Source: Planctomycetota bacterium
Lineage (GTDB): Bacteria > Planctomycetota > UBA1135 > GCA-002748355
Length of the DNA: 64,000 nucleotides
NCBI GenBank assembly: GCA_020638795.1
Contig: JACKHW010000009.1
Coordinates: 117,156 to 181,155 of the forward strand
Reading direction: 5' to 3'
Shown here piece by piece: positions 45,302 through 54,472 of this stretch; positions within the stretch are counted from its first letter, which is position 1; each line of letters opens with the position of its first letter. The translations under genes and the position numbers were made by a program. The notes under the pieces are model-generated. The model had not been told where the DNA came from. It made no database searches and was given only the letters and a program-made list of their open reading frames with translations.

Positions 45302-47100
45302 CGCGGGCTCCTCGCCGTGACGGCTGCGAGAGCGGCTTCGAGGGCTTCGAGGCGCGACTCGAGGTCTTGTTGGCGCTCCGCGCTGCGGACGAGTTCGTTC
45401 CCGAGGCGCTCGTGGTCCTTCGCGAGTTCGCCGATCTTCGTCTCCTGGTTGCGGAGGATCGTCGCGACCTCGCTGCCGCGCTGCCCGACGACGACGTTGA
45501 TCAACGTGTAGATCTCGTTGTCCGAATCACTCCAAGCGCGGCCGAGCAAGTGCTCGAGGTGCTCGATCCGGAGATCCTGCGGCGCGACCGCGATCGCGGT
45601 GCCGTCCTCGAGCCCCGAAGGAACGACGTAGTCGCCTGCCTTGCAGCGACCACGAACGAGTACCGGCACTTGGCCGAGGAACGCGGCCTTCTCGTAGGCA
45701 TCCGTCTCGCCATCGGCGGGCAGGTTTCCGAGCACGATCGGCATGCGCGAAATCGCCATGACCTGATCGGCACCCTTCGTGCGCAGACTGATCTTCCCCC
45801 CGAAGACGCCGATGATCTGCCCGAGTTGGAACGTGTCCTTCGGGTCGAGTTTCGGCAACCACTCGGCGTAGTCCGCGCCCTTCGAACCGTAGACGACACC
45901 GCCACTCAGCGCCTTGCCCTTGGCCGAGACCTTGATCGCGTTGGTGATGAGGCTCACCGGGTCGAGTTGGATGAGCGAATCGACGTCGTGCATCGTCGCC
46001 CAAGCCGCGAGCGCTTCGATCTGCGCCGTGTTCGGAAGATTGAACTGCACGTCGAACGTCGGCGCGCGCCCCGGGAGGAAGTCGAGCTTGGGAAGCGCTC
46101 CGGCATCGAAGCCGAGCGTGGGGAACGAGCCACTCTGGAAGCTCAGCGACGGCAGCGAGCCTGGATTGAAGGACAGGCTCGGCAGCGAGCCCTTGTCGAA
46201 GTTGATGCCGTTGATGACGCCGATCTTGTTCTTGGTGAACGAGAGGGACGGCAGGGATCCCGGCGAGAACGACGCCGTGGGCAACGAGCCTCTGCCGAAG
46301 GTCGCGCTCGGCAGCGAACCGCCGCTCAGGCTCGCCGATGGAGCTCGCCCACCGTCGAGGTAGGGCGTCGGGATCTCGCCGAAGTCGACCTTGAATTCCA
46401 TCACGGGCCCGAGGCTCTTGATGTCGAACGGTGGCGGCTGCCAATCGCCGTTGTCGAGATCGAAGCCTTCGATGCGACCGGTCACGGTGTCCGAGCCGTC
46501 GTAGAACGTGACGAAGTTGTCGTCCTTGTTCGTCTTCTTGTGGAGCTTGATCGCGACACCGTTCGCGCTGCTGTTCGGCGACTCCGACAAGTCGTTCTCG
46601 AACACCGCCACGTGCCCGCGATAGCCACCTGGCCCCTTGACGTGCAGCGCGGCCTTCGCCCCCGTGCCAATCCCGACCAGCGAGTGACGACCCGTGGCAT
46701 CGGTCGTGACGTTGAGACCTCGCGTCGCGTGGGAAACCGGCGTCGGCACGATCTTCTGACGTGGGCTGAGCGTCACGTAGTTGGTGCTGTTCGGCAGCGC
46801 GACGCGAATGCGGAGTTCGCGCGGCGCGTTCCCTTCCGCCCAGGGCGACTCGCCGAAATCGGCTTCGAGGGTGAAGAGGCCATCGACGACCGGCACGTCG
46901 TTCAAGAACACCTCGCGCCCCCGCATCAAGCCGCTCGCGGAGTCGAAGACGGCGAGCGCGAAGTTCATGGTGCCGTTGCGGGGCAAACCGGCCTGCGTCA
47001 GGCGGCCTTGGTAGCGAATCGGCGTGACGACGGGGGTTTGGGCGACGGCGAGGCCGGCAAATGCGAGGAAAAGGGCGGCACTGCGAATCTTCAGGTTCAA
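45298..47100 (-). CDS. Secreted fibre-like protein with decapeptide repeats and a chaperone-like C-terminus
   Basis: A 600-residue secreted protein (signal peptide to about residue 20). Residues 25-120 are a tail-fibre-like head (IRYQGRLTQAGLP, LSPRQKIVPTPVSHA). Residues 250-351 hold about nine 10-residue repeats of the form G-S-L-P-S-x-S-F-x-x, interrupted once by a hydrophobic IGVINGIN. Residues from about 405 (YGSKGADYAEWLPK) resemble the intramolecular chaperone/Peptidase G2-type domain of trimeric fibres, and the last ~50 residues are a coiled coil. A trimeric surface spike or adhesin is inferred. It heads the minus-strand group that ends with the sigma factor and kinase. Confidence 0.85.
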   Translation of the reverse strand: MNLKIRSAALFLAFAGLAVAQTPVVTPIRYQGRLTQAGLPRNGTMNFALAVFDSASGLMRGREVFLNDVPVVDGLFTLEADFGESPWAEGNAPRELRIRVALPNSTNYVTLSPRQKIVPTPVSHATRGLNVTTDATGRHSLVGIGTGAKAALHVKGPGGYRGHVAVFENDLSESPNSSANGVAIKLHKKTNKDDNFVTFYDGSDTVTGRIEGFDLDNGDWQPPPFDIKSLGPVMEFKVDFGEIPTPYLDGGRAPSASLSGGSLPSATFGRGSLPTASFSPGSLPSLSFTKNKIGVINGINFDKGSLPSLSFNPGSLPSLSFQSGSFPTLGFDAGALPKLDFLPGRAPTFDVQFNLPNTAQIEALAAWATMHDVDSLIQLDPVSLITNAIKVSAKGKALSGGVVYGSKGADYAEWLPKLDPKDTFQLGQIIGVFGGKISLRTKGADQVMAISRMPIVLGNLPADGETDAYEKAAFLGQVPVLVRGRCKAGDYVVPSGLEDGTAIAVAPQDLRIEHLEHLLGRAWSDSDNEIYTLINVVVGQRGSEVATILRNQETKIGELAKDHERLGNELVRSAERQQDLESRLEALEAALAAVTARSPR

Positions 47101-47229
47101 GGGCTGGTCTCCGTGTGAAGGAAGCTCGTCCGAAGTGGACTCGGAGTGCCTTCCGAGAACTCGGGCTCGTGGCCGACACGGAAAACCGGGATTTCGTGAG
47201 AACTGTCGCGCCGTCTATGTTCGGACGCC

Positions 47230-47583
47230 ATGTCCCACGAGCACCACGGCATCGACTACATCGAGTTCACCGTGACCGACATGGCGGCGGCACAGAGCTT
47301 CTACGGCGCGGCCTTCGGTTGGACCTTCCAGGACTACGGTCCCGACTACGCAGGAATCCAGCGAGCCGGCGGTGGCGAATGCGGCGGCCTGCGCCTCGAC
47401 GACACCGTGCGGCATGGAGGCCCGTTGGCCGTCCTTTTCTCCCGCGACCTCGACGCGAGCCTACGGTCGGTCGTGAGTGCTGGCGGCACGATCGTGACCG
47501 AGCCGTTCGCGTTCCCGGGAGGGCGGCGCTTCCACTTCACGGACCCGAGCGGCAACGAGCTCGCGGTGTGGTCGGAGGCGTAG
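47230..47583 (+). CDS. VOC-family protein (glyoxalase/bleomycin resistance fold)
   Basis: A 117-residue single VOC domain starting MSHEHHGIDYIEFTVTDMAA. Two beta-alpha-beta-beta-beta units are visible (DYIEFTVTDMAAAQSFY, then FHFTDPSGNELAVWSEA) with the metal-ligand pattern His/Glu at the N- and C-terminal strands. Substrate unknown. It is the first of three plus-strand genes of small-molecule dioxygenase/isomerase type. Confidence 0.9.
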   Translation: MSHEHHGIDYIEFTVTDMAAAQSFYGAAFGWTFQDYGPDYAGIQRAGGGECGGLRLDDTVRHGGPLAVLFSRDLDASLRSVVSAGGTIVTEPFAFPGGRRFHFTDPSGNELAVWSEA

Positions 47584-47636
47584 CCCCTTGTCACGGCGCA
47601 AGCCGAAGGCGAGTCCTTGGATTCGCAGGTAGTCGT

Positions 47637-48335
47637 ATGGAACGTGCCGTCTCGTCGTTCGAGTGCGATGGGTATGCGATTGTTCGAGACGTCGTCGCGA
47701 TCGAGGAGTGTCCGCGGCTCTCGGAACTCGCGAAGAGTGCGCTTCGAGAAGGACGCATGCGCCGTAGTCTGCTCGCGCACGCGTGGTGCCGCGAACTCGC
47801 GCGGCGACTCGCTACTCACGACATGTTGAAGATGCTGATCCCGGCAAGCCACGTCGCGGTGCAGTGCACGTTTTTCGAGAAGTCCCGCGACTACAACTGG
47901 CTCGTCAAGATGCATCAGGACCTGAGCATCCCGGTCGCCGAACGCGTCGACGACGAGGGGCTCGGGCCTTGGTCTGTCAAGGACGGGAGCCTCTTCGTCC
48001 GGCCACCTGCCGACGTGCTCGCACAGCTCATCGCCGTGCGCGTGCACCTCGATCCGTGCACCGAACGCGATGGTCCATTGCGTGTGGTGCCAGGTTCCCA
48101 CCGATTCGGTCGGCTCACGCCAGAATCGTCCATCGCACTGCGGCAGGATGGACAAGAGCTCGCGTGCACGATGGCCGCCGGATCCGCGCTCGTCATGCAT
48201 CCACTACTCTTGCACGCTTCCTCGAAGGCGGACGGCGACGGTCAGCGCAGGGTCCTGCACTTCTTGTTCGGTCCACGGGCATTGCCGCACGGCTTGCAGT
48301 GGCCGACGTGCGGCGACGTGAACGGGAACGCATAG
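47637..48335 (+). CDS. Phytanoyl-CoA dioxygenase (PhyH)-like 2-oxoglutarate/Fe(II) oxygenase
   Basis: A 232-residue protein starting MERAVSSFECDGYAIVRDVV, the usual PhyH opening. The iron triad is His and Asp in KMHQDLSIPV and the distal His in MHPLLLHASSKA; GPLRVVPGSHRFGRL is the family hallmark. It should hydroxylate a small organic substrate with O2 and 2-oxoglutarate. It has VOC-family genes on both sides, the next one 8 bases away. Confidence 0.9.
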   Translation: MERAVSSFECDGYAIVRDVVAIEECPRLSELAKSALREGRMRRSLLAHAWCRELARRLATHDMLKMLIPASHVAVQCTFFEKSRDYNWLVKMHQDLSIPVAERVDDEGLGPWSVKDGSLFVRPPADVLAQLIAVRVHLDPCTERDGPLRVVPGSHRFGRLTPESSIALRQDGQELACTMAAGSALVMHPLLLHASSKADGDGQRRVLHFLFGPRALPHGLQWPTCGDVNGNA

Positions 48336-48343
48336 GAGGATCC

Positions 48344-48718
48344 GTGTTCGATCACGTCAAGTTCGGTGTTCGCGACTATCCGAAGAGCCGAGCGTTCTTC
48401 GTCCGAGCACTCGAGCCGCTCGGAATCACGGACGTCACCGAGTGGCCTCCCGATGGCGTCGAGCTGAGCCACCCGGACGGCAACGTCTCGCTGTGTCTCC
48501 ATGCAACCAACGAGACACCGACACACCTACACCTCGCGTTCGTGGCCGAGAGTCGCCGGCAGGTCGACGCGTTCTACCGCGCAGCCCTCGAGGCAGGCGG
48601 CAGGGACAACGGTCCGCCGGGACTGCGGCCGCACTACCACGCGCACTACTACGCGGCGTTCGTCCTCGATCCGGATGGTCACAACATCGAGGCGGTTTGC
48701 CATACGCCCGAGGATTGA
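48344..48718 (+). CDS. VOC-family protein
   Basis: A 124-residue VOC domain from a GTG start with AGGAGG 4 bases upstream. It begins MFDHVKFGVRDYPKSRAFF and ends FVLDPDGHNIEAVCHTPED, with typical metal-ligand positions (His near the start, Glu in NIEAV). Related to the lactoylglutathione lyase-like group. Substrate unknown. Confidence 0.9.
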   Translation: MFDHVKFGVRDYPKSRAFFVRALEPLGITDVTEWPPDGVELSHPDGNVSLCLHATNETPTHLHLAFVAESRRQVDAFYRAALEAGGRDNGPPGLRPHYHAHYYAAFVLDPDGHNIEAVCHTPED

Positions 48719-48761
48719 CGCACGAGCGATCCCTTCGCGGACACTAGGATGAGGAAGAGGT

Positions 48762-48790
48762 GGAGGCACGGACCGAACGTCCGCGCCTCC
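48762..48790. terminator. Hairpin between convergent genes, probable bidirectional terminator
   Basis: GGAGGCACGGAC (48762-48773) pairs with GTCCGCGCCTCC (48779-48790) with one mismatch and a 5-base loop. It lies between the end of the VOC gene and the end of the cysteine-rich protein gene. There is no long U-run. Confidence 0.55.
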
Positions 48791-48830
48791 GTTGTTCAGG
48801 TGCTCGAGCGCCCACGCGTTCGAGCGCCGT

Positions 48831-49436
48831 TTACTTCGAGTTCGACGAGAAGGCGTCGCCCGGGCACTCCGTCGCGTACGTGCCGCGCGACAAACACCAC
48901 GTGACTTCCTCGCCGCCCTGGCACTTCGTCGGAGGGCTATCGCCATTGACGCAGTGCGTGGGGATCGACGTGTCGCCGCAGTAGGTCGGGACGGGCTTGC
49001 CGAAGCAGAGCGTCGCCCACTTCTTGTCGGAGTCCGGGCAGTTCGTGTGGTTGTAGCCGGACGCGCAGTTCGTCGGCGTATCCGCCTGCTTCGGATCCCA
49101 AGTGCTGCACTTGGTAGGAACGACTTGGCTGTCAGGACAGCACGTCGCGCCTACCGCGTAGTCGCCACACTTCGTGAACTGCTCTTCCGAGCAGATCGTC
49201 TGCATCACGCTCGGGAACGTCGTCCCGAGCTTGGCCATGACCTCGACACTCGGTGCCTTGGACTGCGTCACCTGAATGGCCTTCGGAGTCGCTGTCGCGA
49301 CCTCGAGGATCTTCGACGTCTCGACGCGGGAGACGGCTGCGTGCACGTCGCCAACCCACGTCAGAGATCCGACGCAAGCAACGACCGCGGCCAAACCGAG
49401 GACGAGCCCCCGGCAGTTCTCTTTACGAGTCTTCAT
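48831..49436 (-). CDS. Secreted cysteine-rich protein with twelve T-x-C motifs
   Basis: A 201-residue protein with a signal peptide (MKTRKENCRGLVLGLAAVVA, cleavage near VHA). The mature chain has 13 cysteines at residues 82, 90, 99, 100, 110, 124, 133, 144, 153, 162, 172, 181 and 191. Every one except Cys99 is preceded by Thr two residues before (T-x-C), spaced about 8-14 and mostly 9-10 residues. The spacers are Pro/Asp/Gly/Ser-rich. I know no family with this pattern. Possible roles are a disulfide-rich surface rod, metal binding or lipid attachment; none can be shown. Confidence 0.8.
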   Translation of the reverse strand: MKTRKENCRGLVLGLAAVVACVGSLTWVGDVHAAVSRVETSKILEVATATPKAIQVTQSKAPSVEVMAKLGTTFPSVMQTICSEEQFTKCGDYAVGATCCPDSQVVPTKCSTWDPKQADTPTNCASGYNHTNCPDSDKKWATLCFGKPVPTYCGDTSIPTHCVNGDSPPTKCQGGEEVTWCLSRGTYATECPGDAFSSNSK

Positions 49437-49510
49437 GAGATAGTCTCGCTACAGAGGGAATGAAGGACCTCGTGATGGCACCGCGCCACCCTTCCGACCT
49501 TCGAAACGAA

Positions 49511-52093
49511 TCATTCCTTCGAGACGAACGTGGCTTCGAAACGCCTGCGCTCCGCGTGTGGATCACCCGACAGCAGGGCGCGGATCAACATGAACTCGAC
49601 TTCGAACTTCGTCCGATGCTCGGCGTCCGGAACCTCGCTGTGCGACCCACCCATCGCGGGATTGGCGAAGGCGTCCGCGAAACCCGCCGCGAGGATCATT
49701 CCCTCGCCGACGCGTGCGAACGATGCGACGGTCTCGCCGTGCGTGGTGAAGAGAAGCCCTTCGCCGCCCTCGACCTTTCGTACGCCGCGTGCTTCCCAGT
49801 AGTTGTTGCCACCTGCGACGTTGCAGAGATCACTCGCGTCGACGGGGTTCATCAGCTCCGGGCTCGTGGTCGCATCGCCAAAGCGAAGACCGCCGAGCGC
49901 GAGGATCTCCGACGAACTCGAAGACTCGTTCCCGGGCGAATCGAGAACCAGGATCCTGCCACCGCGCTCGACGTAGCCCTTCGCTGCTGCGATCTCGGCC
50001 TTCGAGAACGCGTGGTCGGGGCGAATCAGCACGAGTGGATCCTTGCGCGCCAGAGCTTCTTCGAGGTCGAAGCTGACGCGCGGCGCGCACCCGAGGCGCT
50101 GCGTCCACATGTAGAAGACTTCGAAGCAATTTCGATAGTCCTGCGGGAAGCCGAAGATCGGGATCTCGTAGCTGCAGTGCTCGAGATCGAATGAAATTCG
50201 AGACACCGGCGTGTTCTCGACCGGCCCTGGATACCACCGCGCGCTCCATGAATCACAGAGACCAGTGCCAGCATGGAACGCGACTGCAAGGCTCAGGGCG
50301 AGCGGCAACGCGAGTACGAGGCCGGGTGTGAGCACGAGCCAGATCCCGAGGAAGAGCGCACCGAGACCCGCGAGAACGAGCCCGCCCCAGCGCACGAACT
50401 CGAAGCGATTCGAGCGATTGAGCCACTCGACGGATCCCAAGAGAAACTCACTCTTGCCGGGATCGAAGATGTCGAAGTTCGAGAACGTCGTGCTGTCCGT
50501 GAACGCGATGACGCGCCCTTTGCCATGACTCGCGACGGCAACCTGGTCGAACGATCCGAAGTAGGCGTCCGTTCGATCGCGCACCTCGGGATAGAAATTC
50601 GATGGCGTGTAGTCCGCGGGCAACGTCCACAGGCGATCGCCACGCAGCACGGATCGAACTGCATAGTTCCGAATGTCGAGCGAGCACGACACCGCGAAGA
50701 GAAAGAACGGAATGTCCTGCGTGACGGGATGTCGACCGTGAGGCTTCGGCTCCCACAGCTGCTCCCATCGGCGGTCGAGATCGAAGACACAGTCGTAGCG
50801 AAGAGCGATCCCGTACGGCGCGAGGACCGGATTGAGGTAGACGCTCGATCCCCAGACGTTGGAGTGTTCTCCGAGGACGAAGAGCCCCCCACCTTCGCGC
50901 ACGAACGCCTCGAGCGCCGAGAGTTCGGAATCCGAGTATTCGCAGTTGGGCGTCTTGAGAATCAAGACGTCACACTTCGCCAAGATTTCGGGAGTCAGTT
51001 CTCCGGTCGTGTGCTGCGAGAGCGAATAGAAGTGCTCGAGATGCTGCGCGAGGCTGCCGTAGCTGTAGCCCGATTCCGTTCCATACCAGTCGGGCCCATA
51101 GGCGAGGTCGCTGCGTTCCCACGAACCACGGCTCTCATCGATCAGGATCCGACCCGCCTTCTCGACACCCGGATCGGGAAAGCCGAGCCAGAGTGCCATG
51201 CCGAGCCCCGCCATCACCGCCGCGCCCAATCGAACGGTCAAGGCACGCAAACCCTGTGGAGAGCGCTGAGCTTCTTCCGCCGGCTCGTGCGACGACGGAA
51301 AGCAACGATCCAGGATCAGGATCAACGGTAGGCAACTGAAAACGAGGACCCACGGCAACCAGAAGAGCTCGACGTGGATCGTCGCGCTGCTGAATCCGAC
51401 GAAGAGCATGCGCGAGAGCAAGAGCCCGAGGATCACGACGAATCGAGCGATCGCGTAGAGGACCAGCACCGCTGTGATACGCACGACGAGGCGTAGCCAA
51501 AGGCGGATCGCTCTCCGCGACAATTGAATGCCGATCGCGCCCAAGCCGAGCAGCAAGAACGTCGACGTGCCGAGGTGATTCCACGTCAGCGGAAGAGCAT
51601 GGTTGTACTTGAGTGTGTTCAAGAACAGGGTGCCGCCGCTCTCCGCGACCTCGAAGCCCAGCCACGCAAGGATCGGGTGCAGGACGTCTGCCAAGAGCGG
51701 GAGCTCGGGATTGCGTGCGGACCATGCCTCGTACCCCCACAGCGCCGCGCTCTGAACCAAGAGGAGCAAGCCGATCGTGCAGAAACTACGAGCAACGCGC
51801 GCGGCGCGCGGATGGTGGATGTGCATCCCCAGGGCGCCCGCCGCCACGAGCCAGAAACCCGCACGTGTTTCGGAGGAGACGCATATCGCGCAATACGCAC
51901 ACGCGAGCAACGCGAGCGCGCTTCCCCATCGCGGCAGCACCGCGCGCGGTGCCGACGCTTGTCGAGACCCATACGCAAAACAAACAACGGATGCCGCGAT
52001 GAAGAGCCACTGCAGCAATGGCTGCGCTGGCACCACACCTGCGACGAAACTCCAGCTCAGCGAAGCGAGCACGATTCCCGACCAGATCCACAT
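49511..52093 (-). CDS. Large membrane protein with two amidotransferase-like domains (unknown function)
   Basis: An 860-residue protein. The first ~330 residues contain about eight hydrophobic helices. Then a soluble class I glutamine-amidotransferase-like (DUF4350-like) fold begins near RILIDESRGSW and includes CDVLILKTPNCEYSDSELSA and GGGLFVLGEHSNVWG, followed by two more helices and a second similar domain with RGGRILVLDSPGNE. The catalytic cysteine of true amidotransferases is not seen in the usual place. It starts 3 bases after the upstream gene's stop and is last of a three-gene operon. It resembles the preceding protein in layout, suggesting paralogy. Confidence 0.75.
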   Translation of the reverse strand: MWIWSGIVLASLSWSFVAGVVPAQPLLQWLFIAASVVCFAYGSRQASAPRAVLPRWGSALALLACAYCAICVSSETRAGFWLVAAGALGMHIHHPRAARVARSFCTIGLLLLVQSAALWGYEAWSARNPELPLLADVLHPILAWLGFEVAESGGTLFLNTLKYNHALPLTWNHLGTSTFLLLGLGAIGIQLSRRAIRLWLRLVVRITAVLVLYAIARFVVILGLLLSRMLFVGFSSATIHVELFWLPWVLVFSCLPLILILDRCFPSSHEPAEEAQRSPQGLRALTVRLGAAVMAGLGMALWLGFPDPGVEKAGRILIDESRGSWERSDLAYGPDWYGTESGYSYGSLAQHLEHFYSLSQHTTGELTPEILAKCDVLILKTPNCEYSDSELSALEAFVREGGGLFVLGEHSNVWGSSVYLNPVLAPYGIALRYDCVFDLDRRWEQLWEPKPHGRHPVTQDIPFFLFAVSCSLDIRNYAVRSVLRGDRLWTLPADYTPSNFYPEVRDRTDAYFGSFDQVAVASHGKGRVIAFTDSTTFSNFDIFDPGKSEFLLGSVEWLNRSNRFEFVRWGGLVLAGLGALFLGIWLVLTPGLVLALPLALSLAVAFHAGTGLCDSWSARWYPGPVENTPVSRISFDLEHCSYEIPIFGFPQDYRNCFEVFYMWTQRLGCAPRVSFDLEEALARKDPLVLIRPDHAFSKAEIAAAKGYVERGGRILVLDSPGNESSSSSEILALGGLRFGDATTSPELMNPVDASDLCNVAGGNNYWEARGVRKVEGGEGLLFTTHGETVASFARVGEGMILAAGFADAFANPAMGGSHSEVPDAEHRTKFEVEFMLIRALLSGDPHAERRRFEATFVSKE

Positions 52094-52096
52094 GGC

Positions 52097-54472
52097 TCAG
52101 CTCTCCAACAAGCGCCCGATGAGATTGCGGAGGAAGTCGATGTTGCCGCGCGCGACTCCCTGCTTCGTCTCGAGATTCACGTCGCGCAGGAAACGGCTGT
52201 CACCGATGACGGCAACGCGACCGCGACCGACATCGCGCATGCACGCGACCGAACGTCCCCAGATACGCGCGAGGACCTCGCCACTCCCGACAACGGGCCA
52301 CGCGCTGATGAAGCTCGGTGAGCCGTGACCCGGCTCGACTTCGCCCTTCGTCATTCCGAGCGGGCACGCTTCGAGCTGAAACCCGAAAGCCTCGAGGAGG
52401 GGATGCGCGGCGGCCTCTTCCTCCATTCCCACGGACAGGATCATCCGGCCACCGGCGCGCACGAAGTCGACGAGCTTCGTAACCTCGTCTTCGCGATATC
52501 GATCCGTCGGTGCGATGCTGATCACGAGTTGCGCGTTGTCGATCATCGCGCTCGAGAACTCATTGCAGTGCACGGGCAACAAGCCATCGCGCATCAGATG
52601 GATCGTGAAACTGCTGAGACCCTCTTCCATCACGCCTTCGCGCGAGCATTGCGGAGCGTGCGCATTCTCGATGACGGCCAGCGGAAGACTCCCAGCTGGC
52701 TGCTGTGGGAAGTGCGTCGCGCTCGGACTCGGGCGCAACATCGCGATCGCGGCACCGACAGCGACGACGAGGCCGACCTGGACCCCATCGCCACGCCACG
52801 ATCGAAACGTGATCACCGCAGCGAGAACCAGGAGCAAGAGGGCGGCAACCTCACGGGGTAGAGACGCGCTCGATCCACCGCGCCCCGCGAGCCACTCGAA
52901 GGCCTGCATGACGAACGGCCACGCAATCGTCATGACGCCGTTGGAGAATGCGCTCGTGTCGCCGACGACCATGACGCGCCCGTCACCGACTTCTTGCACG
53001 GCGGCGAGAACCAAGTCGCCGAGTCGTTCGCCGACGTCGAATTTTCGGTTCCCCATGAACGCGCGATGTTGTTGCGTCGTGTCCCCAGGATCCGAGAAGC
53101 CGTGACGACCGACCACGAGCGGAACCGCGGGATAGCGGATGTCGAGCGAAGCGCCGATGACGCTTCCGGCGCTGTTCTCGTCGCGCTCCAAGCCCGCGAC
53201 GATTTGGTGAGGCCAGAAGTCGTAGCTGTGCAGCCAACCGCCGACGAAGAACTCCGCGTTGTCGAAGTTGAACCGAATCGCCGTGTCTGCGAGGAGTTGG
53301 TTGGGCAGGACCATGTCCTGCTTCCATGCCGTGTGATCTCCGAGCACGAGCAGACTCTTGCCGCCGCGCACGAAGTCGCGCACGGCACGGAGCTCGTCGT
53401 CGCGAAACAACTCGGTCTGGTTGACGACGACCAGCACGTCTTTGTCGTCGAGCGCAGCCTTCGAGAGTTCGGAGATCTTCTCCGGCTGGTACCCGCCACG
53501 CGTCAGGTAGTCGGGAAGCAAGCCCATCATGCCGACGCTTCCCGGGCCGTAGTAACCGTGTGAAGGCTTGATCCAGTTGACGAAGCCCTTCTCGTAGATC
53601 GCGATGCGGCCGCCTGCCTCTGCGTTTGCGCGCGAGCTTTGTAGCAAGATCGCCGCGACGGCCAAGGCCGCGATGCCGACGAGTCCGTATCGACTGCGGG
53701 TAACCGGGCGTGGATGCGACGTGTCGAGACTCTTCGCGAACCAAGCCAACGGAAAGAGCAATGCTCCGAGCAAGATCAACGGAGCGTAGTGTGGGTAAAC
53801 GTGGCTCCCGATGAAGTGCCAGAACGGCGCTTCCCGCGTCAGCTCGAATTCGCCGACCTTGAGCGGCACGCGCGCCAAGAGCCACAAATAGACGAGCCAG
53901 AGAATGGCCATCGACGTCAGCGCGAAGAGTAGCGGGCGCACGCTGCGCTCGTCCGACCGTGACCACAGACCGACGAGTACGAAGACTCCGAGGCCGAGGA
54001 GACCGAATCCGATGTAACTAGGTCCGACGTCGACGGGAACGCGAGCGAACGTGCTCGCGAGCGCACTCGCGATACGAGCCGCACTCTCCTGGCCGTGCCA
54101 AAGCAGCGGGCTCCAGCCACGGGCGACTTGGAACACGAGGAGGAGCACGCACGACAGCCCGAGCGCCCTGTGAAGGGAGTCGCGGGGAGACTCCTGCCGA
54201 TGACTCAGTCCGTAGAACCAGAGCATGGCGGCAGCGATGCGGCTCTCGGGCAACGTCGGTATCGATGCGAGCCCAACGAGCGCGAGCACGGCGCCGAGCC
54301 ACGAAAGACGTCCCAAGTCGCGCCGCACGATGCCAGCGAGTACGAACGCGATCATCATCAACACCGCGTCGGTCGGGTATGCGATTACACCAATGCACTG
54401 CGTGCCGGCTGCGAGCCCGAAAACATAGAGGAGCAGCGCGAGAACGCTGCTGCGGTCGTAGCTCGTTGTCAT
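52097..54472 (-). CDS. Large membrane protein with amidotransferase-like domains (paralogue of the next gene)
   Basis: A 791-residue protein from ATG 54472, which overlaps the stop of the TPR gene (ATGA). Residues 1 to about 290 hold many membrane helices (LLYVFGLAAGTQCIGVIA, LLLLVFQVARGW, LLFALTSMAILWLVYLWLLA). Then come GRIAIYEKGFVNWI, VLVVVNQTELFRDDELRAV and GGKSLLVLGDHTAWKQD, an amidotransferase/DUF4350-like fold, two further helices, and a second such fold with RAGGRMILSVGMEEEAA and GRVAVIGDSRFLRD. The repeated fold suggests sensing or binding a small ligand. Function unknown. Confidence 0.75.
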   Translation of the reverse strand: MTTSYDRSSVLALLLYVFGLAAGTQCIGVIAYPTDAVLMMIAFVLAGIVRRDLGRLSWLGAVLALVGLASIPTLPESRIAAAMLWFYGLSHRQESPRDSLHRALGLSCVLLLVFQVARGWSPLLWHGQESAARIASALASTFARVPVDVGPSYIGFGLLGLGVFVLVGLWSRSDERSVRPLLFALTSMAILWLVYLWLLARVPLKVGEFELTREAPFWHFIGSHVYPHYAPLILLGALLFPLAWFAKSLDTSHPRPVTRSRYGLVGIAALAVAAILLQSSRANAEAGGRIAIYEKGFVNWIKPSHGYYGPGSVGMMGLLPDYLTRGGYQPEKISELSKAALDDKDVLVVVNQTELFRDDELRAVRDFVRGGKSLLVLGDHTAWKQDMVLPNQLLADTAIRFNFDNAEFFVGGWLHSYDFWPHQIVAGLERDENSAGSVIGASLDIRYPAVPLVVGRHGFSDPGDTTQQHRAFMGNRKFDVGERLGDLVLAAVQEVGDGRVMVVGDTSAFSNGVMTIAWPFVMQAFEWLAGRGGSSASLPREVAALLLLVLAAVITFRSWRGDGVQVGLVVAVGAAIAMLRPSPSATHFPQQPAGSLPLAVIENAHAPQCSREGVMEEGLSSFTIHLMRDGLLPVHCNEFSSAMIDNAQLVISIAPTDRYREDEVTKLVDFVRAGGRMILSVGMEEEAAAHPLLEAFGFQLEACPLGMTKGEVEPGHGSPSFISAWPVVGSGEVLARIWGRSVACMRDVGRGRVAVIGDSRFLRDVNLETKQGVARGNIDFLRNLIGRLLES

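Noticed and set aside
45367..47118. 583-codon plus-strand frame opposite the fibre protein
   Set aside because: Arg/Asp/Glu-rich shadow; the minus-strand protein has signal peptide, repeats and domain matches.
51400..51660. Exosortase-like helix set in the 860-residue membrane protein
   Set aside because: No catalytic Cys-x-Gly-x-Arg motif; only the helix pattern is similar.
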